Source: Candidatus Methylomirabilota bacterium (GTDB lineage: Bacteria; Methylomirabilota; Methylomirabilia; Methylomirabilales; Methylomirabilaceae). Taken from it: a stretch of 64,000 nucleotides of DNA. The position numbers and the translations under genes were made by a program. Under the pieces are notes generated by a model. That model did no database searches and was not told the DNA's origin. It saw nothing but the letters and a program-made list of their open reading frames with translations. This document shows, piece after piece, positions 57,116 to 64,000 of this stretch. The number at the start of each line of letters is the position of its first letter. Position 1 is the stretch's first letter. The DNA lies in contig PQAM01000010.1 of assembly GCA_003104975.1 (NCBI GenBank), forward strand, positions 1 to 64,000, read 5' to 3'.

Positions 57116-57143
57116 CCCGGCCCCCAACCCCCATCGCCCATCC
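57116..57143 (+). repeat. Four CCCNNNN heptamers facing the G-rich arm
   Basis: The units are CCCGGCC, CCCAACC, CCCATCG and CCCATCC, followed by CCTGC. They lie on the 3' side of the same riboswitch loop and can pair with the G-rich heptamers. GCAGGG at 57057 and CCCTGC at 57142 close the arm. Confidence 0.85.
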
Positions 57144-57246
57144 CCTGCTTTTCACTGGGAAGGCGCAGGGCCGGCAACGATCCACGAGTCAGGAGACCTA
57201 TCCAGGGGAAAACGAGAACGTACCACCTTCGCGGATAAGGGGACGA

Positions 57247-59280
57247 ATGATGATACGTTGGAGCGGTGTAGTCACGGCATGGCTGTGTGTGGCGATCTTG
57301 TGGTTCTGTGGACAGGGGAGTGCGTCGGGACAGATGCTCGGATTGGTTTCTGAAGAGGCGGTAGAGCTGGGGCCGGTGGTGGTGACGGCGACCAAGACCG
57401 AAGTCCCCGTGAAACAGGTGGCGGCGTCGGTTACCGTGATTACAAAGGAGGAGATCGAAGCGCGTCAGGTGACCCAGGTGTCGGATCTGCTCCGGGATGT
57501 TCCGGGCTTGAGCGTCAGGCAGCAAAGCAGCCGCGGCAGCATCGTGAGTATTTTTCCAAGAGGCGGCAACTCCAATTTCAATCTGGTGTTGATTGATGGG
57601 GTGAAGGTCAACGATGCTGGCGGCGCCTACGACTTTGGTGACTTCAGCACCGATAACATCGAGCGCATCGAAATTGTCCGAGGTCCCCACAGCGGGCTCT
57701 ACGGCTCCGATGCTATGGGGTCGGTGATCCAGATCTTTACCAAGCGAGGCAAAGGGACGCCACGGGTCGAGGCCTCGTTTGGGGGCGGGAATCTGAAGAC
57801 GTTTGAAGAGAAACTGAATCTCAGCGGGGGGGCGGGGCAGCTGGACTACTCGTTAGGGGTGGGACGAAGCGATACTGATGGGCACCTCCGCCTCAATAAT
57901 CACTTTGGCGTCACAACGGTAACCAGCCGTGTCGGTTTTACGCTTGAGAAAACGTTGGATCTGGGTCTTACCGTCCGATACACAGACAGCGATCTCAATT
58001 TTCCCACCCAGACCGGTGGCGATCGGTTCGGCGTGCTTGATCCAAACCAATCCAGCCACCAGCAACGGCTGGTTGTCAGCGGCAAAGCCGGCCACTCGCT
58101 GACACCATGGTGGCAGCAGACGCTGCAACTCGGCTGGTACCGGCGCAACTTTGCGTTCGATGATCAGTTCGATCCAGTGGATCCCCGCACTGGGGAACTC
58201 GTCGATTTCTCTGCCTTCCACAGCAAGAGCGAAGAGCGTCGGTTCTCCCTCGATTACTCCTGGAATCTGACTGCTCCCACCGTGCTGGATGTCTCCAGCC
58301 TCCTGACCGTCGGCTTTGCCTTCGAGCGCGAGGAGTTCGATCAGCGGGCCGCCGCTACCGAGACCGATTTTCCTTTTGCAAGCGCGAACGAGGCCACGCG
58401 GGACAATAAAGCCGGCTATCTCCAGGGCCAGCTCGACTGGAGGAAGCAGCTTTTCCTGACGGCGGGATTCCGGGTTGACGGCAACAGCACCTTCGGGACT
58501 GAGGTGACGCCAAGAGTTTCGGTAGCGTGGATTATGCCGTATGTGGGGACCAAGCTGAGGGGTGGGTACGGAGAGGGGATCAAGGAGCCGAGTTTCATTG
58601 AGAATTTCGGCGACGGGAGTCAGTTTGTCGTCGGCAATCCCGACTTGCAACCGGAGCGCTCCAGGAGCTGGGAGGTCGGGCTGGACCAGCCGCTGCTTCA
58701 GGGTCTGGCCGATGTCTCAGTGACGTACTTTCACAACCGTTTCAGCGACCTGATCGCCTTCATTTTCAGCCCCACGCCCGGCTGTGCGGCCAGCTTCTGT
58801 AACGTCCAGAAAGCGAAGGCGGAAGGGGTCGAGTTGGCTGCGACCATCCGCCCAGGGTACGGCCTGACTATCGGCGGCGCCTACACCTTCCTGGATACGA
58901 AAGTACTCGACGATGGCGGCATCGACTCCGTCGCGCTGCGGGAGGGTAAGCGGCTGCTCCGCCGACCCAGGCACGCCGGGAATCTTTCCATTGACTACGT
59001 ATGGGATCGCCTGCATACGAGCCTGACGACCACGTTTGTCGGTGACCGGCCGGATATCTTCACCGATCCGGCTACCTTTGTCACCAGGCGGGTGACCGCA
59101 GAGGGCTACACGACTGTGGACCTGGCAGGCTCGTATCTCCTGTTGAAGGACGCCCGCCATCTGCGGGAGCTCACACTGTTCGGAAGAATCCAGAATCTCT
59201 TCAATCGGAATTACCAGCAGGTCGCCGGCTTTTCGGCGCCGGGCATCACCTGGTTGTTCGGCCTGAAGGGCAGCCTATGA
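57247..59280 (+). CDS. btuB: TonB-dependent outer-membrane receptor for cobalamin (BtuB-like)
   Basis: It imports corrinoids across the outer membrane using TonB energy. The 677-aa protein has a signal peptide (to about GSASG-Q), a TonB box region (ELGPVVVTATKTE), the plug domain (VSDLLRDVPGLSVRQ, VLIDGVKVND, IERIEIVRGPHSGLYGSDAMG) and a 22-strand-type barrel ending in NYQQVAGFSAPGITWLFGLKG. The B12 riboswitch upstream and btuFCD downstream support the substrate. Its TGA overlaps the btuF ATG. Confidence 0.93.
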   Translation: MMIRWSGVVTAWLCVAILWFCGQGSASGQMLGLVSEEAVELGPVVVTATKTEVPVKQVAASVTVITKEEIEARQVTQVSDLLRDVPGLSVRQQSSRGSIVSIFPRGGNSNFNLVLIDGVKVNDAGGAYDFGDFSTDNIERIEIVRGPHSGLYGSDAMGSVIQIFTKRGKGTPRVEASFGGGNLKTFEEKLNLSGGAGQLDYSLGVGRSDTDGHLRLNNHFGVTTVTSRVGFTLEKTLDLGLTVRYTDSDLNFPTQTGGDRFGVLDPNQSSHQQRLVVSGKAGHSLTPWWQQTLQLGWYRRNFAFDDQFDPVDPRTGELVDFSAFHSKSEERRFSLDYSWNLTAPTVLDVSSLLTVGFAFEREEFDQRAAATETDFPFASANEATRDNKAGYLQGQLDWRKQLFLTAGFRVDGNSTFGTEVTPRVSVAWIMPYVGTKLRGGYGEGIKEPSFIENFGDGSQFVVGNPDLQPERSRSWEVGLDQPLLQGLADVSVTYFHNRFSDLIAFIFSPTPGCAASFCNVQKAKAEGVELAATIRPGYGLTIGGAYTFLDTKVLDDGGIDSVALREGKRLLRRPRHAGNLSIDYVWDRLHTSLTTTFVGDRPDIFTDPATFVTRRVTAEGYTTVDLAGSYLLLKDARHLRELTLFGRIQNLFNRNYQQVAGFSAPGITWLFGLKGSL

Positions 59281-60170
59281 CGTGCCGGGCGATTCTGCTG
59301 GGCTGGATTGCACTGTTGCTGTGGGGAGTTGCCGACGCATCTCCCCTCACGATTGTCGATGACGCAGGGCGGTCCGTGACATTGAGCGGGCCGCCCAAGC
59401 GGATCATGACGCTCACGCCGGGCCATACCGAGATCCTGTTCGCCTTGGGTGCCGGGGACCGCATCGTCGCCGTCGATCAATGGAGCGACTTTCCAGCCGC
59501 GGCGAAGGTCAAACCACAGATTGCTCCCTTCACCCCCAACCTGGAGCAGGTCCTGCGTCTCCATCCCGACCTGATTCTCTCAACTCATGGGGGCGCCGAC
59601 CTGCTGCTGCCCCTCGAGCGGCACGGGATCAGGGTGATGATCTTTGCACCGCGAACACTCGAACACCTTTACCGAAATATCCTTCTGATCGGACGGATCG
59701 CGGACGCTGAGGCGCGAGCCGAGAGCTTGGTCGGCGCCATGCGGCAGCGGGTAGCCGCGGTGGTGGCGAAGGTGCGAGACGCCCCCAGGCCCACACTCTT
59801 CATCGAGGTTGATGGCACCGATCCGGACCGTCCCTTCACAGCCGGTCCCGGATCATTTATCGATGTCCTTGTGCGACTTGCAGGCGGGGTCAACGTTGCT
59901 GCGCATTCGCGGACGGCGTGGCCACAGTTCAGTCTTGAAGAGCTTGTCAAGGCGGATCCCGACCTGATCATCCTGGCTGACCCTCTTGCGCCTGTAAACC
60001 CCGACGCGCCGGGACTGGCGGCTCGACGCCCGGGATGGGGACGCTTGCGGGCAGTACGTCTTGGAGCGGTCGCTGCGATCGATGCGAACCTGATCAGTCG
60101 GCCAGGGCCAAGGATTGTTGAGGGTCTCGAGCGGTTGGCCGGGCTGGTTCACTCGGACCGGTTTCGATGA
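59277..60170 (+). CDS. btuF: Periplasmic cobalamin-binding protein
   Basis: This 297-aa protein has a signal peptide (LLGWIALLLWGVADASPL) and the BtuF/FhuD class III fold: RSVTLSGPPKRIMTLTPGHTEILFALGAGDRIVAVDQWSDFPAAA, then a long helix and a second lobe (TLFIEVDGTDPDRPFTAGPGSFIDVLVRLAGGVN). The conserved surface acidic residues that dock to BtuC lie in these lobes. It overlaps both neighbours by four bases. Confidence 0.92.
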   Translation: MTCRAILLGWIALLLWGVADASPLTIVDDAGRSVTLSGPPKRIMTLTPGHTEILFALGAGDRIVAVDQWSDFPAAAKVKPQIAPFTPNLEQVLRLHPDLILSTHGGADLLLPLERHGIRVMIFAPRTLEHLYRNILLIGRIADAEARAESLVGAMRQRVAAVVAKVRDAPRPTLFIEVDGTDPDRPFTAGPGSFIDVLVRLAGGVNVAAHSRTAWPQFSLEELVKADPDLIILADPLAPVNPDAPGLAARRPGWGRLRAVRLGAVAAIDANLISRPGPRIVEGLERLAGLVHSDRFR

Positions 60171-61219
60171 AACAGCACTCGCGCCCCGCGCCCCGCATCT
60201 ATGTTGCCTTGTCGGTCTTGCTCCTGTTGGCGCTGCTTATCGGTGTGATGCAGGGCGCGGTTGCCTTATCGCCGGTCACCATTCTCCGCATCCTGCTTCG
60301 ATCGATCGGCATTTCGCTTGGCCCGGTCACTTGGGAGGGCGCGGACGAGACAATCCTGTTGGAGCTTCGGCTGCCAAGGGTCCTGGGTGGGGCATTGGTG
60401 GGTGCGGCGTTGGCGACCGCCGGTGTACTGTTCCAGGGATTACTCCGCAACCCGCTCGCCGATCCGTATATCATCGGCACATCGGCCGGCGCAGGCTTCG
60501 CCGCGACAGTGGCCATGCTTATCCTGCCTCCGGCCTCCATCCTCGGCTTCGGATCGGTTGCGCTTTCAGCCTTTGCGGGCGGCCTGCTGGCGGTGCTGCT
60601 GGTCTACCGGCTTGCGCGGGTAGATGGACGCGTTTCGCCGGTCACCCTGCTGCTCGCCGGAGTCGTTGTCAACACCGTCCTTGGCTATCTGGGTTCGTTG
60701 AGCATCGTGCTCTTCGAGGGAAGCGAGTTTCGACTCCGTCACGTCTTTACCTGGCTCATGGGTGGGATCGCCGTTCACGATCTGCGACAACTGTTGGCGG
60801 TGGGGCCGATCATTGTCGCAGCGATTATTGTAGCGTACGGATTTGCGGCGTCGCTCAATGCTCTGACGATAGGAGAGGAAGGGGCGCAGGCCCTGGGGGT
60901 CGATCTGGACCGAGAGGTCGGCCGAATCATCGCCCTTGGCGCGTTGCTGACAGGTGCTGCGGTCAGCGTCGGCGGCCTGATCGGATTCCTTGGGCTGGCT
61001 GTTCCGCACATTCTGCGCCTGCTGGTCGGATCCGATCACCGACGGCTCTTACCGACTTCGGCCTTGGCCGGTGCGACCCTTTTGGTATTGGCGGATACGG
61101 CGGCGCGCTCCATTGCGGCCCCGGCCGAACTCCCTGTGGGAATCTTTACGGCTCTGCTCGGCGGTCCCCTTTTTCTTGTCCTGCTCCGGCGGGACGGAAG
61201 GGAGTCAGGGTGGCGATGA
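60167..61219 (+). CDS. btuC: Cobalamin ABC transporter permease
   Basis: This 350-aa FecCD-family permease has about ten membrane helices. It has LRLPRVLGGALVGAALATAGVLFQGLLRNPLADPYIIGTSAGAG, TWLMGGIAVHD, and the coupling region NALTIGEEGAQALGVDLDR followed by GLIGFLGLAVPHILRLLVGSDHRRLLP. These are family hallmarks. It overlaps btuF and btuD by four bases each. Confidence 0.95.
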   Translation: MKQHSRPAPRIYVALSVLLLLALLIGVMQGAVALSPVTILRILLRSIGISLGPVTWEGADETILLELRLPRVLGGALVGAALATAGVLFQGLLRNPLADPYIIGTSAGAGFAATVAMLILPPASILGFGSVALSAFAGGLLAVLLVYRLARVDGRVSPVTLLLAGVVVNTVLGYLGSLSIVLFEGSEFRLRHVFTWLMGGIAVHDLRQLLAVGPIIVAAIIVAYGFAASLNALTIGEEGAQALGVDLDREVGRIIALGALLTGAAVSVGGLIGFLGLAVPHILRLLVGSDHRRLLPTSALAGATLLVLADTAARSIAAPAELPVGIFTALLGGPLFLVLLRRDGRESGWR

Positions 61220-62052
61220 GACCGGAGATCCGGCTCGACGGCGTTCGTTTCACCTACTCGAGCGGATCCGGGCTCACCCGGATCGATCTGAGTGCGGAAC
61301 GTGGCGAACGGATCGCGATTCTGGGTCCGAACGGCGCCGGTAAAACGACGCTCCTGAAGGTGATGCTGGGTCTGTTGCACCCACAGGAGGGCACGGTCTC
61401 TTTTGAGGGTCAGGACCTGAGCCGGATGAGCCGGGCAGAGCTGGCGCGGGCGATGGCCATGGTTCCCCAGGAGCTGCTGCTGCCTTACGCCCTTACGGTC
61501 AGGGAGGTCGTCCTGCTTGGGCGTACACCGTATCTGCATCGCTACCGCGGTCCCGCGCGCGAAGACCTGGATGCGGTCCGGTCGGCCATAGCCGCCGTCG
61601 ACCTCGTCTCTACTGCCGAACGGCCGTACAACGAGCTATCCGGTGGAGAACGGCAACGGGCGATCCTGGCAATGGCCATGGCTCAGCAACCGCGTCTGCT
61701 GCTGCTTGATGAACCGACCCGTTCCCTTGACCTGCATCACCAGATCCGAATCCTCTCGTTGATCCGGGATTTGAGTCTCCGTGGAGGGCCGACGGTCATC
61801 GCGTCCATGCATGACCTGAATCTGGCATCGCTCTACTTCAGTCGGCTGGTTCTTCTGTCATCCGGTCATATTGTGGCGGATGGCCCCCCGGAAAAGGTCA
61901 TCCGTCCGGATACGATTCGAGAGGTTTTTGATGTACCGGTGCTGGTACGGCGGCATCCCGAAGTCGATAGACCCTGGGTGACCCTTCAGTCGGACCTCCG
62001 CGATACGAGTGCTGCTCGTGGAGACGCCTCGACAGAGGCGATCAACCCTTGA
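61216..62052 (+). CDS. btuD: Cobalamin ABC transporter ATPase
   Basis: This 278-aa ATPase has Walker A AILGPNGAGKTTLLKVMLGL, Q-loop MVPQELLLPYALTVREVV, signature NELSGGERQRAILAMAMAQ, Walker B LLLLDEPTRSLDL and the H-loop VIASMHDLNLA. It powers the BtuCDF importer. The start at 61216 overlaps btuC; an upstream open frame in phase with it is only a shadow of btuC. Confidence 0.94.
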   Translation: MRPEIRLDGVRFTYSSGSGLTRIDLSAERGERIAILGPNGAGKTTLLKVMLGLLHPQEGTVSFEGQDLSRMSRAELARAMAMVPQELLLPYALTVREVVLLGRTPYLHRYRGPAREDLDAVRSAIAAVDLVSTAERPYNELSGGERQRAILAMAMAQQPRLLLLDEPTRSLDLHHQIRILSLIRDLSLRGGPTVIASMHDLNLASLYFSRLVLLSSGHIVADGPPEKVIRPDTIREVFDVPVLVRRHPEVDRPWVTLQSDLRDTSAARGDASTEAINP

Positions 62053-62122
62053 CAAATACGACGGCTGCAGACTATTGTAACGGCCAGTGTTGAGAGTCAG
62101 GATTCACGATAGCGGGTTGCGA

Positions 62123-63055
62123 ATGTTCACGGCGACGCATCCGCAGATCCGCAACTTTCTTGTCTTTTCGCTGCTGGCGCATCTGCTGTTGCTTGGCCTG
62201 TTCAGCATATTGCGGCAGTCCGTCCAGCTTCCCGCCGATCGACCGCTTCAGGTCCGGATTGTCGACCAGTCGGTTCGAACGTCGCCGTCGCCCTCGACTG
62301 ATCGCAGAACGCTCGGGAAGGTCACCGCGCGCGCACACCGGCGTGCGAAAAAGGCCGGCCTACCAAGAACGCCCAGAAGTTCACGTATCCCGCATCTTGC
62401 ATCGGCGTCCCCTCGTCGAGCGGTCGCGACCCCACCTGCCGCATCGACTGCGGCAGCGGGACCGGGTACCGCGTCTGCCCATCGCGCTGCCCTCACGCCG
62501 TGGACGCCGCCCCCGTTGCGGACGCTGCAAGGGTCGGCCGTCCCTACCGGGCCGAAGACCGTCCAGGTAGAGCCGCTTGAGGGTGAGGGTACCGGAGGAT
62601 CCGGCCGCTCGTCGAATCTCAGGGGCCAACTGGCCACACTCTGGAAAAGCCTCGATGTCGGTCAATATCCTGGTCAGGGGGCCGATACGGGCGAGGAGGG
62701 CGATACCGGCTCAAACGGGGGACCGACGGTCTCGTTGGACAGCCAGGATTCTCGGTTTGCCTCCTATCTGCTTGGGGTGAAACGGCGAATTGAAAGTGTG
62801 TGGAGCTATCCTCGGGAGGCGCGAGGCCTCACCGGGAACCTGATCGTGACCTTCGGGATTACCCGCGATGGACGCTTGGGTGATCTGCGGCTTACCCAGA
62901 CGTCCGGTATCGCCCCGCTGGACAATGAGGCGATTCGAGCGATTCGAGAGGCCAACCCCTTTATGCCCTTTCCTGAGCAGATGCGCTTCGAGCGACTCAA
63001 TATCCGAGCAGCATTCTACTACCATGTCAGTCGGACCACCCTCAGAAATCAATAG
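62123..63055 (+). CDS. tonB: TonB-like energy transducer
   Basis: This ~310-aa protein has one N-terminal membrane helix (IRNFLVFSLLAHLLLLGLFS), a long Pro/Ala/Thr/Arg-rich periplasmic spacer (residues ~50-180) and a TonB C-terminal domain: YLLGVKRRIESVWSYPREARG, GNLIVTFGITRDGRLGDLRL, LDNEAIRAIREANPFMPFP. It probably serves BtuB, as it ends the riboswitch-controlled btu operon. No ExbB/ExbD is adjacent. ATG 62123 is preferred; GTG/ATG codons at 62087 are possible. Confidence 0.88.
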   Translation: MFTATHPQIRNFLVFSLLAHLLLLGLFSILRQSVQLPADRPLQVRIVDQSVRTSPSPSTDRRTLGKVTARAHRRAKKAGLPRTPRSSRIPHLASASPRRAVATPPAASTAAAGPGTASAHRAALTPWTPPPLRTLQGSAVPTGPKTVQVEPLEGEGTGGSGRSSNLRGQLATLWKSLDVGQYPGQGADTGEEGDTGSNGGPTVSLDSQDSRFASYLLGVKRRIESVWSYPREARGLTGNLIVTFGITRDGRLGDLRLTQTSGIAPLDNEAIRAIREANPFMPFPEQMRFERLNIRAAFYYHVSRTTLRNQ

Positions 63056-63124
63056 TACGTACGCCTATCGCAGCATGACCGATCTACCCGCGGTGGCGTA
63101 GTATCCGACCCTCTGGAGCGGGCA

Positions 63125-64000
63125 ATGGAAGGTTTTGACGGCTCACCGGCTCCATGGTATAAAAAAGACATGGCAAGCTGGCTCGATCCGGAAGAGGAAG
63201 TGCTCTTTTTCCTTGAGCGGGAGATGGCAGGTGTGTTTGCCATCAGCGAGGGACGCCTGTTTGACGGAACCGTCCGTTTCCAGGGAAAACTACTGATCGA
63301 CCCCGGCCAGGCGGTGGCCGAGTTGACGCAGCGACTGGCGCCCCACGGCTATTATCCCCTGCTCCGAAGCGAGGAGGACCTGACAATCCTCCGAACGAGG
63401 CCCGTGACGCGTCTGTTTCGAACGGGTCCGTGGGTCAACGTCGTCCTGCTGTTGACGACCCTTGTCACGACGGTGTTTGTAGGGGCGGTCAATCGCGGCG
63501 TCGATCCCTTTACGGATCCGTGGTCGCTGATGCGGGGACTGCCTTTTGCGATCAGCCTGCTGTTGATCCTTGGCGTACATGAACTGGGACACTACTTCAC
63601 CGCTCGACGCTACGGGATTACCGTCACACTTCCCTATTTTATCCCCGCTCCGGTCGGACTCGGGACCTTCGGGGCCTTCATCAAGATGAAGTCGCCGGTG
63701 ACCGATCGTCGGGCCCTTTTTGACGTCGGGATTGCGGGACCGCTGGCAGGGCTGTGTGTGGCGCTGCCGGCCATCGTTGTGGGACTGCACTGGTCTGAGC
63801 TGATTACGACCGATTCGACGGGACATGTCGGCATTGCGCTGGGGTCGCCGCTTCTGTTTTCGCTTCTCCAGTGGTTGACGCTGGGGCCGATACCGGAAGG
63901 AGGCGACGTCCTGTTGCACCCGGTGGCGTTTGCCGGCTGGATCGGCCTGTTCGTGACGGCGCTGAATCTGCTTCCTATCGGTCAATTGGATGGCGGCCAT
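63125..64000 (+). CDS. M50-family intramembrane zinc metalloprotease, cut by the window edge
   Basis: The frame is open to the right edge (292 residues visible). The N-terminal ~100 residues are cytosolic (EEEVLFFLEREMAGVFAISEG). Membrane helices carry the zinc site GVHELGHYFTARRYGI (H152, E153, H156) and, at the last codons, NLLPIGQLDGGH, the third-ligand motif. It belongs to the site-2 protease group of the plant EGY/cyanobacterial type with PVGLGTFGAFIKMKSP. ATG 63125 has GGAGCGGG upstream. Confidence 0.93.
   Translation, partial: MEGFDGSPAPWYKKDMASWLDPEEEVLFFLEREMAGVFAISEGRLFDGTVRFQGKLLIDPGQAVAELTQRLAPHGYYPLLRSEEDLTILRTRPVTRLFRTGPWVNVVLLLTTLVTTVFVGAVNRGVDPFTDPWSLMRGLPFAISLLLILGVHELGHYFTARRYGITVTLPYFIPAPVGLGTFGAFIKMKSPVTDRRALFDVGIAGPLAGLCVALPAIVVGLHWSELITTDSTGHVGIALGSPLLFSLLQWLTLGPIPEGGDVLLHPVAFAGWIGLFVTALNLLPIGQLDGGH

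Larger units (their letters stand above)
56948..57206 (+). promoter_or_regulatory. Cobalamin riboswitch upstream of btuB
   Basis: Elements in order: AAGGGAAGCTGGTG, CCCGCCACTGTAAGTGGGGA, TGCCACTGGCG, TTCACTGGGAAGGCG and the B12 box GAGTCAGGAGACCTATCC. The loop between CACTGG and CACTGGGAAGG is enlarged to ~100 nt by G-rich and C-rich heptamer arms. No terminator follows. CCTT and AAGG around the btuB ribosome-binding site (57226-57240) could pair, suggesting translational control. Confidence 0.95.

Noticed and set aside
60115-61215. A 367-codon in-phase extension upstream of btuD
   Set aside because: It lies wholly within btuF/btuC coding in another frame and reads as Arg/Gly-rich noise. The family start is at 61216.

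Overview
The window is a GC-rich bacterial chromosome segment with Gram-negative traits: a TonB-dependent receptor, a TonB-like protein, MlaA, lipoprotein signals and Arn-type lipid-linked sugar genes. It also has the futalosine menaquinone gene mqnD, a PyrR-attenuated pyr operon, two cobalamin riboswitches and GC-rich heptanucleotide repeats. This mix fits a free-living Gram-negative lineage such as NC10 (Methylomirabilota). That placement is recollection and inference, because there is no rRNA to test it. No rRNA, tRNA, CRISPR array or complete insertion sequence was recognised.

Layout. 0-4.2 kb: an accessory island with a frameshifted integron-type integrase, then toxin-antitoxin genes all on the minus strand (XRE regulator plus partner, HicAB, a HicB with a truncated hicA, AbrB/VapC with a palindromic operator). 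4.2-17.5 kb: one long minus-strand pyrimidine operon, pyrR-pyrB-pyrC-carA-OMT-carB-pyrK-pabB-pabC-pyrD-nth. It has a sigma70-type promoter and a PyrR-binding-loop/terminator attenuator in its leader. 17.5-23.4 kb: a PPOX flavoprotein, a four-gene sugar-nucleotide/glycosyltransferase cluster and a small secreted protein. 23.5-33.2 kb: ligA, a HlyD-ABC-ABC2 exporter, a TPR protein, an M48 protease, an isoaspartyl peptidase, an AI-2E family membrane protein, and rpsU on the opposite strand behind a leader with its own terminator. 33.5-41.7 kb: mqnD, a radical SAM/alpha-beta hydrolase fusion, a hybrid histidine kinase, an MFS transporter and pyrophosphatase. 41.8-53.5 kb: a radical SAM/DUF2344 protein, RNase E/G, a PD-(D/E)XK protein, a second VapBC-type pair, a DsrE-family gene with two in-frame UGA codons, a quinone reductase, a PQQ-type sugar dehydrogenase, MlaA and a class A PBP. 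53.7-54.8 kb: three tandem paralogous small secreted proteins. 54.9-63 kb: a B12 module of riboswitch-cobQ and riboswitch-btuB-btuF-btuC-btuD-tonB. 63.1 kb to the right edge: an M50 protease cut by the window.

The most notable observations are these. (1) A YchN/DsrE-like gene has UGA codons exactly where the family's CxxC cysteines sit, with a small hairpin just downstream; this reads as a candidate two-selenocysteine (UxxU) protein. (2) A family of tandem heptanucleotide repeats (GGGNNNN or CCCNNNN units with different spellings) lies between genes, inside linkers or tails of pyrK, carA, pyrC and a radical SAM gene, and in the same peripheral loop of both cobalamin riboswitches. There they form facing G-rich and C-rich arms with G-quadruplex potential. 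(3) The rSAM-lipase fusion and the rpsU leader terminator are also worth attention.
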